From positions 1 to 18,092 of the forward strand of contig JAAMXP010000477.1 of NCBI GenBank assembly GCA_019693395.1: DNA of 18,092 bases, written 5' to 3'. Positions 8,901 to 16,432 of the stretch are shown here, one piece after another; position 1 is the first letter of the stretch; every line of letters begins with the position of its first letter. The notes below the pieces were generated by a model, which worked only from the letters and a program-made list of their open reading frames with translations, was not told the origin of the DNA and did not search any database. A program made the position numbers and the translations under genes. The DNA is from Ettlia oleoabundans (lineage: Eukaryota > Chlorophyta > Chlorophyceae > Chlamydomonadales).

Positions 8901-10980
8901 GGACCAGGAGGGGTGCAAGGCCGAGGCCACCGTCAGCTTTTCTCACACACGACGGCCATTGCAGCAGTGGCACCTGTGACCTGCGGCAGTATATGGTCTG
9001 GCGCACGCTGCGCCACACCAGCTTTAACTGCCTGCGCATTCCCCAACCCATATGTGCTCAACCACCACCACCACACCTCCACCACTGCGCAAGCATCCAC
9101 TCACACATTCCAACCCCAGTCCCCCACCCACCTGCATAGTCCACTGTCACGCCGTCGCCGCTCCAGGGAATGGTGGGCACCCCCGCTGACTGTGCCAGGA
9201 TGGTGGACCCAATCTTATCCCCCAGGGCACCCATAGCTGCGGCGGATGGTCCCAGGAAGCGAATGCCGGTGGGGGTGGCATCTAGCGCCTCCGGCAGCTC
9301 AGGCTTCTCGGATGCGTGGCCCCTGCGGTGGTATTGTGGTTTGGATTGGGGACGGGTGCGGGGTGGGCGGGGTGCGGGGTGATGGGCCCAACAAGGGATG
9401 ACATGGAGACAAGATGACGGCTTGCTCTTCGATTCAAAAAACAATGGTTGGGGGTGGGAGGGGATGGGATGGGAGGAATGGAGGGGGGAATGGTGCTCAA
9501 GAGGTGGAACTGACGATGGTGGATGGCGGGCTTGCAAGCGGCAATAGATGTGAACCACCCCAGCACGATCCCCGTACACACCTGCACATGCTAGGTTTCC
9601 CGCAGATGCTCAGCAGCCTCCTGCCCAATACACACACATCCCACCACAACCCTCAGTCACACCCTCTCAATCATCTCACACGTTCACGCACTCACCATCC
9701 GGGCCACACTGCATCCACCCCTGTGCGCATAGCCATTGCTGTGATGAGCTGCACGTTGGCGTAGTTGTTGCTGTTCTTGCCCCCCGGCACCTCCACAAAC
9801 TGGTCAGCCATGCGGATGTGCTCGGCGTCGGCGCGCATGTCCTCGGGGGTGGCCATGGCAATCAGGTTGACTGCAAGGGAAGAAAGGTGGAAGACGCACA
9901 AGAGGTCGTGGCCGTGTGTAGGTATACTGGAGTCATGCCCGGCGCACGGGCCATGCCTCCCTGCCAATGACTAGCAGAAAGCCTCGCCAGCTTTACAGCC
10001 AAACAACAAGCTGTGCACCGCTGCTTACCGCCGCCCTGCTTAGCCCCGCATCACAAGGCATCACTAGCCCAGCTTAGTGCCCCACTGCATAACCCTCCGC
10101 CTCACCCGCTCGCTCGTTCCCAAAGTTCTTGTATGCCCAGCTGCGCACGCTGCGCATGAACTTCGTGGCCGCCAGCCCGTTGTTGGCCACCAGCACTGAA
10201 TGGATGGGCTTGTCGCCGCCCCACTCCGCAACGCGGGCATCCAGTTGTGCCGCCAGCTCAGCAGTGCGTTTGGGCACACCCAGGCGGGTCGATGAACTGC
10301 TGGGCAATGATGACATATGGGTGGGTGGGCGGGGGGGTGGGTGGGGGCGCGGACGAAGGTATTGCAAGGACACAAGGCAAGGGCACCAGCAGAGGAAGGG
10401 AGGGATAAGCAGGACAAGATCTGATGATGTCATGGCTTTGAAAGCAGCGCAGGGAATGCAACCAGTGGTGCAGCATGCGGCTGCAATGTCGGGCCAATCA
10501 ACCAGCAGAGGGCACCGAGGGGACGCCCAGGGACAGAAGCATCACACAGTTGTCACAAATACAGTTTGCAGGACATATGGAAGTGCATGCAGCCAACCAT
10601 CCAGCCAGAGTGCCAAGGGTATCCTCGATCCTTCCATGATGCATGGTGGTCGGGTCAACCGGCCGGCCAACCGAACAGGTGTGGTATGCCCCACCCCGGA
10701 GCAGCCCCCTCCCCTTCCCCAGCTGTCACATGAGGGCGGCAGCAACAACTCACCTGCTGAGATCGCCATAGGACATGGAAAGGAGGGATCGGGCGCTAGT
10801 GGAGGACAGCAGCGAGCGAGCTGAACCGCTGCTGCTCTTCAGGAGCGGCTTGCCTGCGGCTGGCGGCAGACTGTCCGCCTTTCCGCCAGTGCTGCTGTTG
10901 TCAGCTGCTGTTGGCAAGCAGCCGTTGGCGCTGGAACTGCCATTGTGCTCCTGGTGGACCGGGCGCATGGGCTGCGTCAT
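143..10980 (-). CDS. ACC1: Homomeric (multidomain) acetyl-CoA carboxylase, 5' 26 exons; 3' half beyond left edge
   Basis: Makes malonyl-CoA from acetyl-CoA, bicarbonate and ATP. The reading frame starts at the ATG at 10980-10978, preceded by an A-run (aaaaaaATG), and runs through 26 exons that join in frame with conserved protein across each junction: 1266 codons plus one base. Order: Ser-rich N-terminal tail (1-107), biotin carboxylase (about 108-608), biotin carrier domain (Lys774), central region (about 830-1266). The carboxyltransferase domain is expected further left. Eukaryotic homomeric enzymes have about 2100-2400 residues, so roughly half is present. I see no clear plastid transit peptide, so a cytosolic enzyme for very-long-chain fatty acids and malonylation is the likelier role, beside the usual plastid multi-subunit enzyme (inference). 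Exon 1 is 10980-10754; the other exons are in the domain entries. The next gene is divergent, with 467 bases between the start codons. Confidence 0.97.
1088..1423 (-). other. GC-AG intron 23 of ACC1
   Basis: Exon 23 codes to SPDGK and is followed by AG|GCAAGG on the minus strand. The acceptor is cccgtgcag before the CCC at 1087. Both ends are phase 0. No GT nearby gives as good a donor in the needed phase; the first phase-0 alternative is CAT|GTATGC, 81 bases downstream. The intron holds no gene. Confidence 0.7.
1947..2394 (-). other. ACC1 intron 21 with GGGT-repeat 5' end
   Basis: On the RNA strand the intron opens with repeated GTGGGTGGG, about five G-triplets in the first 25 bases. This is a G-quadruplex-type sequence directly on the 5' splice site. 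The rest of the 448-base intron has no gene or other structure that I can see. Confidence 0.7.
2735..2737. other. Sequence gap (three N) in ACC1 intron 20
   Basis: Three undetermined bases interrupt the intron between exons 20 and 21, inside C/CA-rich plus-strand sequence (G-rich on the RNA strand). The true length here is unknown. No coding sequence is affected. Confidence 0.98.
2868..2955. repeat. (GGCA)n microsatellite, about 22 units, in ACC1 intron 19
   Basis: Near-perfect tetranucleotide tandem array, with a single visible interruption (cacg for cagg near 2923). On the RNA strand it reads (TGCC)n and ends in the ctgcag acceptor of exon 20 (exon starts at 2865), so it doubles as the pyrimidine tract. 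Confidence 0.95.
4179..5981 (-). other. ACC1: Linker and biotin carboxyl carrier domain of ACC1 (exons 13-17)
   Basis: Exons on the minus strand: 5981-5810, 5487-5369, 5167-5060, 4745-4616, 4272-4179. Exons 13-15 form the linker that follows the biotin carboxylase (starting [12 protein letters not shown]). Exon 16 starts at residue 742 and carries the biotin attachment motif EVMKM; the biotinyl lysine codon is at 4649-4647 (Lys774, close to the position of the biotin lysine in animal enzymes). Exon 17 completes the carrier fold ([17 protein letters not shown]), the usual hammerhead C-terminal half. In the full enzyme this domain swings carboxybiotin to the carboxyltransferase encoded further left. 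Confidence 0.96.
4313..4346. repeat. (GGGA)n microsatellite in ACC1 intron 16
   Basis: Perfect tetranucleotide tandem repeat of about eight units, reading (TCCC)n on the RNA strand. It lies about 40 bases before the exon 17 acceptor, where it adds to the pyrimidine-rich tract. The rest of this 343-base intron holds nothing recognisable. Confidence 0.9.
6963..7133 (-). other. GC-AG intron 9 of ACC1
   Basis: The conserved biotin carboxylase segment runs VAVRITA across this junction into [10 protein letters not shown]. Exon 9 ends ACC GCA G and is followed by GCAAGG; exon 10 starts AG AAC after cccccacag. The join restores GAG AAC and the conserved residues. No GT lies at the required point, so a GC donor is required here. 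Confidence 0.9.
7360..7379. repeat. (TCATG)4 pentanucleotide repeat in ACC1 intron 8
   Basis: Four tandem copies of TCATG, close to the acceptor of exon 9. Confidence 0.9.
7691..7789. repeat. G-rich (GGT)n / (GGGGT)n low-complexity tract in ACC1 intron 7
   Basis: The plus strand has a GGT array near 7709-7732, a GT run, then repeated GGGGTGGGG up to 7789. The plus strand is the template for ACC1, so the RNA here is CCA/CCCC-rich and lies just upstream of the exon 8 acceptor. The rest of the 310-base intron shows no feature. Confidence 0.85.
8518..8535. repeat. Short (GGCA)n repeat in ACC1 intron 5
   Basis: About four and a half units of the same tetranucleotide seen in the longer array near 2868-2955. 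Confidence 0.85.
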
Positions 10981-11447
10981 TTTTTTAGCTCCGTTGGTCC
11001 GAGGGAGGGCCCTGCTGGCCTCACGGCATCAGATGGCGGTCAGGAGACGGGTGAGACACCGTGCAGATTTACGTAACTGTGATCAGGTAGGTGCTGCCAG
11101 GAGTTCGAGGGGGCTGGAGTGAACCACGACGGTAAGACGGTCTGGGCAAGGAGCGATCGCGCCTTTAACGGCAGCCTAACAACATTGAGAACACATGCTG
11201 CGTGAATAAAAACCTGGAAGACTCTGCAGATTGTCAGAATGCGACCATTCGGGTGCCAAGGGAAATTGAAGAAAGGCGCGGGCGCAACGACGGCAAACTC
11301 CATCACCATGCATTCGGGCTGCAGCTGGATTTGATTGTGTTCTCCTTATTGTGCTTATTAAATGTAAGCATTGTTTTGGACAAGGAAGGCCCGCCACCTG
11401 CGCGCCCACGTCGTATACCCTTGTGCACGCGTGTTTGTGCTTAAATC
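10981..11447. promoter_or_regulatory. Divergent promoter and 5' UTRs of ACC1 (minus) and the 11448 gene (plus)
   Basis: The 467 bases between two start codons that point away from each other must contain both 5' UTRs and both promoters or one shared promoter. I see no consensus TATA box; gaataaaaac near 11203 and ttattaaatg near 11356 are AT-rich candidates only. The palindrome GCGATCGC lies at 11153. No ORF here looks coding. Confidence 0.6.
11153..11164. promoter_or_regulatory. GCGATCGCGCCT element in the divergent promoter
   Basis: This 12-base string contains the palindrome GCGATCGC and recurs exactly at 16336-16347 upstream of the aminotransferase gene. It lies 173 bases upstream of the ACC1 start and 295 upstream of the plus-strand start. 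A regulatory role is inference. Confidence 0.35.
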
Positions 11448-13911
11448 ATGGGCAGCAAGCTGCAAGGACGACCCGAAGGCTTCGCGGCGCAGCTGATCGC
11501 CGCCCTGGAGGACGCACAAGCAGCGGCCGCCCAGCCAAAGCCACCCAAACAGTTGGCGCAATCGGCGTGGAGCAAGCTGCAATATGATTTTCCGGTGATA
11601 GCTTGGCCGTTAGCAATCACCGCCTACGCCTGCACTTCTGTTGCCGCTACCGCCACCAGCGCTCCCGCTTGCTGGTTGCTCAAAGTGCGCTACAGGGCAT
11701 GTCTTTTGTGTACTTTGTCCAGGTCGTTAGCGCTGAGGAGCTGGCGGCATTGGCTCAGGAATATGCCAACGGAAGCCGCCAGGTTGTGAGCAGCCGCTTC
11801 CTGACTGTGCTGCGCGAAAGCGCGGGCGTGGGCCCCACAGAAGCACCCGCTGCCAGCAGCAATGAGGCATCCGGCGGCAGCACTGGCAGCGGCAACACCA
11901 GCGGCAGTGCTTCAAGCCTGCTGCCGCTTTACCAGCGGCTGTATGCGATTGCTGTGCTGCAAATCTTGCGCAGCTGCCTCGAGGCGCCGGAGCCCGTTGC
12001 GTTGCGGCTGCTGGCCCACCTGCAGTTGAGCAGCCGCACATCTCTGCTGTCAGCAGAGGGTGACAGTCACCTGGAACAGATGTTGGCAGCAGCCGACGAC
12101 AGAGCTGAGCGCCCACAACTGGAATCGGAGTACCGGCTCTCTCAGCAGGTCTGCGCCGGTCAAGCAACTGTTAGACACTTGCGCGTTGTTCTTTCTCAAT
12201 CTTTCCTGCCTGGCCCATGCTATGCATGCATCCAGCCTGCTTCTTGTTGCTGCCGCTGTGCAGGATGATGATGATGGTACCGCCTATGAACCGCTGGAAC
12301 AGCCGCAGCCCGTGCGGCAGCTGCCACCCGCAGTTCAGCTACCTGACGACATGGCAAGCAGCAGGCCAACAAGTGCAAGCAGCGAGGCGCTGCCGCTCCA
12401 GCTGGGTGAGCTGGCGGGGCAGCTCAGCTATCATTGCATGTCAGATGCAGGTGCATGGAGGGAGCTGCAGTTGATGCCGCGTGTGGCTGCCTGCCTGGCG
12501 GCGCTGCGCCGGCACAAGCGGTTCTTGGAGTTGGGGGAGTGTGTGGCACAGCCGCTCCTGCGCCTGGCCACAGACCGCATGGTGGCGGCACCCGTCGAGT
12601 TGGAGGCAGGGCTGACAGCGGTGCTGGATGCTCTGTGTGTCCCTGGAGGCGGCAGCACCTCAACCAGCGGCGCCACCAGCAGCGGCAGTGGCGGTGTTAG
12701 CGGCCAGGCGGATGCTGCAGCTGGGGAGCTGGCACTGGCCGCTGCAGTGGCGCTGGCTGCCCAGGTCGCCGTACCCTCGGCTCGCAGCCGCCTCTGGCAG
12801 AAGGTGCAACAAAGGCTGCTGCCACTGGCTGGGCGGCAGCTTGAGCAGCAGCAGGTGCTAATGGCCAGGCAGGCGCGAGCCAGCGGCACCGCAGCAGCAG
12901 CTGAGAGAGCAGGAGCAGTGAAGGGGGAGCAGGCCAGCCCTGAGCAGCTCTACCGCATTGCACTGCCGTGCCAGCTTGTGTACTTTTACGTGCTGCATGC
13001 ACCCACGTCGGCGGTAGTTGCGCCCCCCGGCAATAGTGGCAGCGGCGGCGGAGCCAGCCGGGTGCAGGAGGCGCTGCTGCGATGTGGCCTGCTGCGGTCC
13101 TTAGTGCTGCTGTTCGTTCAGCTGGCTGAGCGGCCTGGGGCTGAGCCACTGCGCTGCGCTCTGCTGCTGGCATGCGCGGCGGCACAGCCATTGGTGGACT
13201 GGGCCGTGGCTGTGCCTGGGTTTTCGGCGGCAGTGGCCATGCCAGCGCTAAAACCTGGCGGCGAGGCGCACTTGCACGGAGCGCTGTGGCAGGTGCTGCT
13301 GGAGCGTTGCGGTGGGCAGCTGGCGGCGCTGCTGACAGATGCGCAGCCTGCAGCCAAGGTGCGCAAGTTGAAGACTGGTTGCAAGTTTGTGTTGTATCTT
13401 GTACTTATAAGGTGTCGCATCTACCACGCAAGGCAGCTCAGAATGTCATGACGAAGCATTCTGCAGGCTGGCTTGTGACTGCACGTCATTGATTTAGGGT
13501 TGTACATGCGCGGCTGCCGCTGGTGCTCCGCAGGTGCCCCAAGTGTATCAAGCGCTGCAGCTGATGGCGGACATGCAGGCGGTGTATCGGGGGCTGCAGC
13601 CGCTGTGGGATAGCGGTGTGGATGCTGCGCTACGTGAGCTGTCGGCGACATTGCGACAGCACTACAGCAAGCCGCGGCAACAGCAAGCGGAAGCGGCTGG
13701 TAGTGATACTGGCACAAAGGATGCTGGCAGCGATGCTGGTAGTGATGGTGCAGAAGAATTCGACAGCCGAGATGCCAGAAAGCTTGCAGTGGGGCCGGAG
13801 GAGCAGGCGGAGCTGCTGGCTGCAAGGCGTGCACAGCAGCTGCAGCCCGCGTGCCTGAAGCTAGTTAAGGACTTGCTGCAACGCGGAGGAGGTGGCGGCA
13901 AGCACGATTGA
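11448..13911 (+). CDS. Hypothetical protein, 681 residues, helix-rich with low-complexity linkers
   Basis: I do not recognise this protein. Model: exons 11448-11594, 11723-12148, 12264-13358, 13534-13911. All three introns are phase 0 with GT-AG ends (donors GTGATA, GTCTGC, GTGCGC), and the stop is TGA at 13909-13911. The start is the first ATG of the frame, in a good context (atcATGG). Residues 1-49 are an Ala/Gln-rich start. 50-191 are helical with a Ser/Gly linker around 80-110. 192-556 are long Leu/Ala-rich helices separated by an acidic DDDD stretch and Ser/Gly/Thr linkers. 557-681 contain a helical segment, an AGSD-repeat acidic stretch and a Gly-rich end. There is no signal peptide, zinc motif or catalytic signature. 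A helical-repeat scaffold is possible but unproven. Intron 1 is also open in the exon 1 frame, so its donor is the least certain. Confidence 0.75.
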
Positions 13912-13964
13912 CGCAGCGCTGCATTTGGTATCATTGGTACTGACCTGCTAACGCTGCATTGGTT

Positions 13965-13969
13965 TGTAA
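13965..13969 (+). terminator. TGTAA polyadenylation signal of the 11448-13911 gene
   Basis: TGTAA, the usual green-algal 3'-end signal, occurs 54 bases after the stop codon. Cleavage would be expected about 10-20 bases further on. Confidence 0.6.
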
Positions 13970-14443
13970 ATGTGCCAATTTCGAGCATGCTAAATGGGAG
14001 TTTTATGCCAGTGGAAGCAGCACGGGCATGTCTTGGTACTACGGGTAACACCTGTGTGCACCATACTGTGCACATATGCGGGTCAATGGACCCCTTTTCC
14101 AGTATCCAAATAGCGTTCAACATTTCACTCCTGACTAACGGGGGCCCTTACAGCCTTGGCTTTGGGGCGGCGACAGGCGGCAGCGGCGGCGAGGCGCAGG
14201 CAGCAGACGTAGGCTTGGCGGGGCAGGGGCGGGGCGGGGCTTGTTATTCGGCGTCACGACGACAGGAAGGTCCGCTCAAGGCGAGCATGAGAGTCTGTGC
14301 TACGGCCGGCGGAGCGTGCCATGATGCATGACCCAGGCGTTCAAGGTGAGACCCTGATGCCCCTGGTTCATCTGGCACCCCCGGCCTCTGTAGCCCTCAC
14401 AGCAGCCTCAGCCCAGCCTCTTGGAAAACTACATTGCAGCACA
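13970..14443 (+). promoter_or_regulatory. PSBX upstream region, GC boxes and possible 5' UTR intron
   Basis: The stretch before the PSBX start holds a GC-box-like run (ggggcggggcggggc, 14227-14241) and no clear TATA box. A donor-like aag|gtgaga at 14346 and an acceptor-like attgcag ending at 14439 could bound a 94-base 5' UTR intron just before the start codon. Reading the upstream ATGATG at about 14321 across that splice hits a stop at once, so it would only be a short upstream ORF. No other gene is visible. Confidence 0.4.
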
Positions 14444-15532
14444 ATGATGGCTCTGTCCCTCGCCCAGGCCAAGCCCTTCGTTGGCGCCCAGGGTGAGCAC
14501 TCGATCGAGCGTGCAGGTCCCCAGGCGCCCCTTCGGTGGCTCTTCTTGACATCATCTCATGACCGCTGACTCGTAACCTCTGCGTGCAGTGGCTGCCAAG
14601 GCCCCCCGGGCGCAGGCACGCGTGGCCCGCTCTGTGGTCTGCAGGTGAGGCCCTGTCCGCCATTTGCAAGCAGCAGTGAGTCCTGCAGCGTTGAGGACAG
14701 CTTTTTAAGCTGTGCACCAGCCGGTGAAACCGCACACCCTCCGATCAGCCAGCTCGGGATAGGCTCGAGATAGGTGTAGCGAAAGCCTGTAGCGAGCCCT
14801 CTCAGGCTCCTGGCATGCAAGTCAGCATTAAAGTAAATTCGGCGAGAACGCAAACGGCAACTTCTACAGGCAGCTGCTTGTTGGTCAGAAATGGCCGTCT
14901 CGAGCGCAGCCGCCCCTAGAAGCGAAGCTCGAGCGTGCACTATGCAGCAGCCAGCTGCCAGTTGGGGGCCTGCAACACCACTCTTGTCATTCCAACAAGC
15001 CAGACGCCGCGCCTGGCGATTCACTGAGTTGCCTGAGCCCGTCCTTGTTTTGGCCTCTGCTGCTGCAGCGCCGCCCCCAAGAAGGAGGCTGTGGCCGCTA
15101 GCGTGACCGCTGCTGCTGCTGCCATGCTGGCCCACCCTATGGCAGCTGAGGCCGCAGTTACTCCCAGCCTGAGCAACCTCATCGGCTCCCTGGTGGCTGG
15201 CGGTGTCGTGCTTGCTGCGATTGCCGGCGCTATTTCGGCAGTCTCGTGAGTGCTGCTGCTGGTGCCCATGCTGCATAATGTAGTTTTTGTGAGGCTCTCG
15301 AGGGCTTCTGCTGTTCCTTTTCTAGGCCAGTATGGCTGTCGAGACTAAGTATGGCTGGTTGCAACTGGCCCGAGCTTTACTTGCTGGCGCCTGTGCTGCT
15401 GCAGTCTGGGCCAGCTGCAACAACTGCATGTTTGGTGCATTCTCTAATAGGTTCTTCAATGCCAGCCCACTCATTTTGCCTCTTTACCTGCCCCTTGCTT
15501 CCCGCAGCAACTTCGACGACATCCGCCGTTGA
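14444..15532 (+). CDS. PSBX: Photosystem II reaction-centre protein PsbX precursor
   Basis: PsbX is a one-helix thylakoid subunit of photosystem II near cytochrome b559, affecting plastoquinone turnover at the QB site. Exons: 14444-14492, 14590-14644, 15069-15245, 15508-15532, giving 101 residues; all introns are GT-AG. Residues 1-35 are a basic, Ala/Arg-rich plastid transit peptide. 42-63 form an Ala-rich hydrophobic thylakoid signal ending in A-E-A, the expected cleavage site. The mature protein of about 37-38 residues starts VTPSLSNLIGSL, has one membrane helix (about 72-93, AGGVV core) and ends SNFDDIRR, matching the conserved C-terminal SNFDxxxR pattern of plant PsbX. The start has two adjacent ATGs; the first is used here. 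The last exon codes only the conserved C-terminal tail. Confidence 0.95.
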
Positions 15533-15549
15533 GCGCATTGGGATGGCGT

Positions 15550-15554
15550 TGTAA
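15550..15554 (+). terminator. Candidate TGTAA polyadenylation signal of PSBX
   Basis: TGTAA lies 18 bases after the PSBX stop; a second copy is at 15686-15690. The first would give an unusually short 3' UTR, so the second may be the functional one. Confidence 0.4.
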
Positions 15555-16432
15555 GCCTATTGAGAAGAGAACAAATCAACCCCTTGTCAGGCCCTGTGCC
15601 TACTTGCTCGTTTTTGCTCGGCGTTGGGGCGGCAGTGGGGGCTCCGCGTCACGGCCTTGTTCAGTACTGCAACTTATGCACCTCTTGTAACAGCCCCGCA
15701 CAAACTGCACCAGGCACAGCTGTGAGTGCAGTGGCATGGCTATGGCCAGAGTCGCTGCTAAATTCTTGGGCATGTGGAGGAGTAAAGATCTGGTGGTGTC
15801 TGTATCGGTGTATGGTGGCCAATACTGTTGGAGGCTGGGGTGACGCCAGGGTCCACTGCACAAGGGTTGTCAGCAGCTTGGGGCATGGCATCACAACCAT
15901 TGCGGGCCAGCAGTAACACTTAGCATTGGAAGCGATGGCGGCGACCTTTCCATCCAACGTTATCATGTAGCATGCCACGGCAAATCTGCAGCACAGGGAG
16001 GCATGTCAACCTGCCAGCACTTACAGACTTTCACTTCTACAACAGTCTCATGCCGCAACCAGGTTTCCAGGGTTCAAATCATGCCGGCGGCAAAGTGTAA
16101 CTTGAGTGCAAGCAGGTGTACCATGCGCCGCAGCCTGCTTGGCCTGCAGCCTGGCATGACGTCAACATTGCAGCTGCCTGCCGTTGCATAGGCGGAACAA
16201 ACTCCAGAATAACAGTTATAGTCTCCAATCCTTTTCCCGGCAAATGGAAACCACTGTGCTGGGATCTGCCGCGGCATGCCGCCAGCATCGCTGTTGCCCA
16301 CCTGGCGGCGGGGGCAGAGTTGGATTAGACAATGTGCGATCGCGCCTGAGGCAGTTCGCGATCGCTTTCAAGCGTGATAGATTCGGCAGTGGAAGCACCC
16401 TTGTGCAGTTGTGCAGTGCTCTCGAAACGACC
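15555..16432. other. Intergenic region: PSBX 3' end and aminotransferase promoter
   Basis: None of the ORFs here has coding character or links to a neighbouring exon. The region contains a second TGTAA (15686) and two GCGATCGC palindromes close to the aminotransferase start. No TATA box, repeat or RNA gene was recognised. Confidence 0.6.
16336..16365. promoter_or_regulatory. Paired GCGATCGC palindromes upstream of the aminotransferase
   Basis: GCGATCGC occurs at 16336-16343 (as part of GCGATCGCGCCT, 16336-16347) and again at 16358-16365, 22 bases apart (start to start), about two helical turns. They end 68-90 bases before the start codon. The first 12 bases match 11153-11164. Function as a factor-binding site is inferred. 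Confidence 0.4.

Larger units (their letters stand above)
6215..10299 (-). other. ACC1: Biotin carboxylase domain of ACC1 (exons 2-12)
   Basis: This region carboxylates biotin using ATP and bicarbonate. Exons on the minus strand: 10299-10106, 9870-9696, 9322-9132, 8836-8691, 8453-8326, 8092-7993, 7682-7548, 7338-7134, 6962-6892, 6641-6499, 6323-6215. Visible motifs: the N-terminal [10 protein letters not shown] (108-117), NERA then [12 protein letters not shown] in exons 2-3, [13 protein letters not shown] across exons 3-4, the ATP-grasp glycine loop [13 protein letters not shown] (299-311), [27 protein letters not shown] (364-380), the metal/substrate segment [14 protein letters not shown] (426-439), and TGWLDARIA near the end. 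All the familiar active-site motifs appear intact. The exon 9 donor is GC rather than GT, and the exon 2 acceptor is a tandem CAGCAG. Confidence 0.96.

Noticed and set aside
12431..13191. Long minus-strand ORFs opposite the hypothetical gene
   Set aside because: Shadows of Ala/Leu/Gly-rich codons on the plus strand; composition is Pro/Ala/Ser low complexity with no supporting signals.
14557..15276. 239-codon minus-strand ORF antisense to PSBX
   Set aside because: It spans PSBX exons 2-3 and intron 2 and arises from the GC-rich alanine codons; no protein family resemblance and no matching splice or start signals.
14444..15532. PsbX segment as a plastid-genome insertion
   Set aside because: It has introns, a transit peptide and a thylakoid signal, so it is a normal nuclear gene.
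16060..16095. tRNA-like T-loop (GGTTCAAATC)
   Set aside because: The flanking bases do not form the five-base-pair T stem and no acceptor, D or anticodon arm can be found around it.
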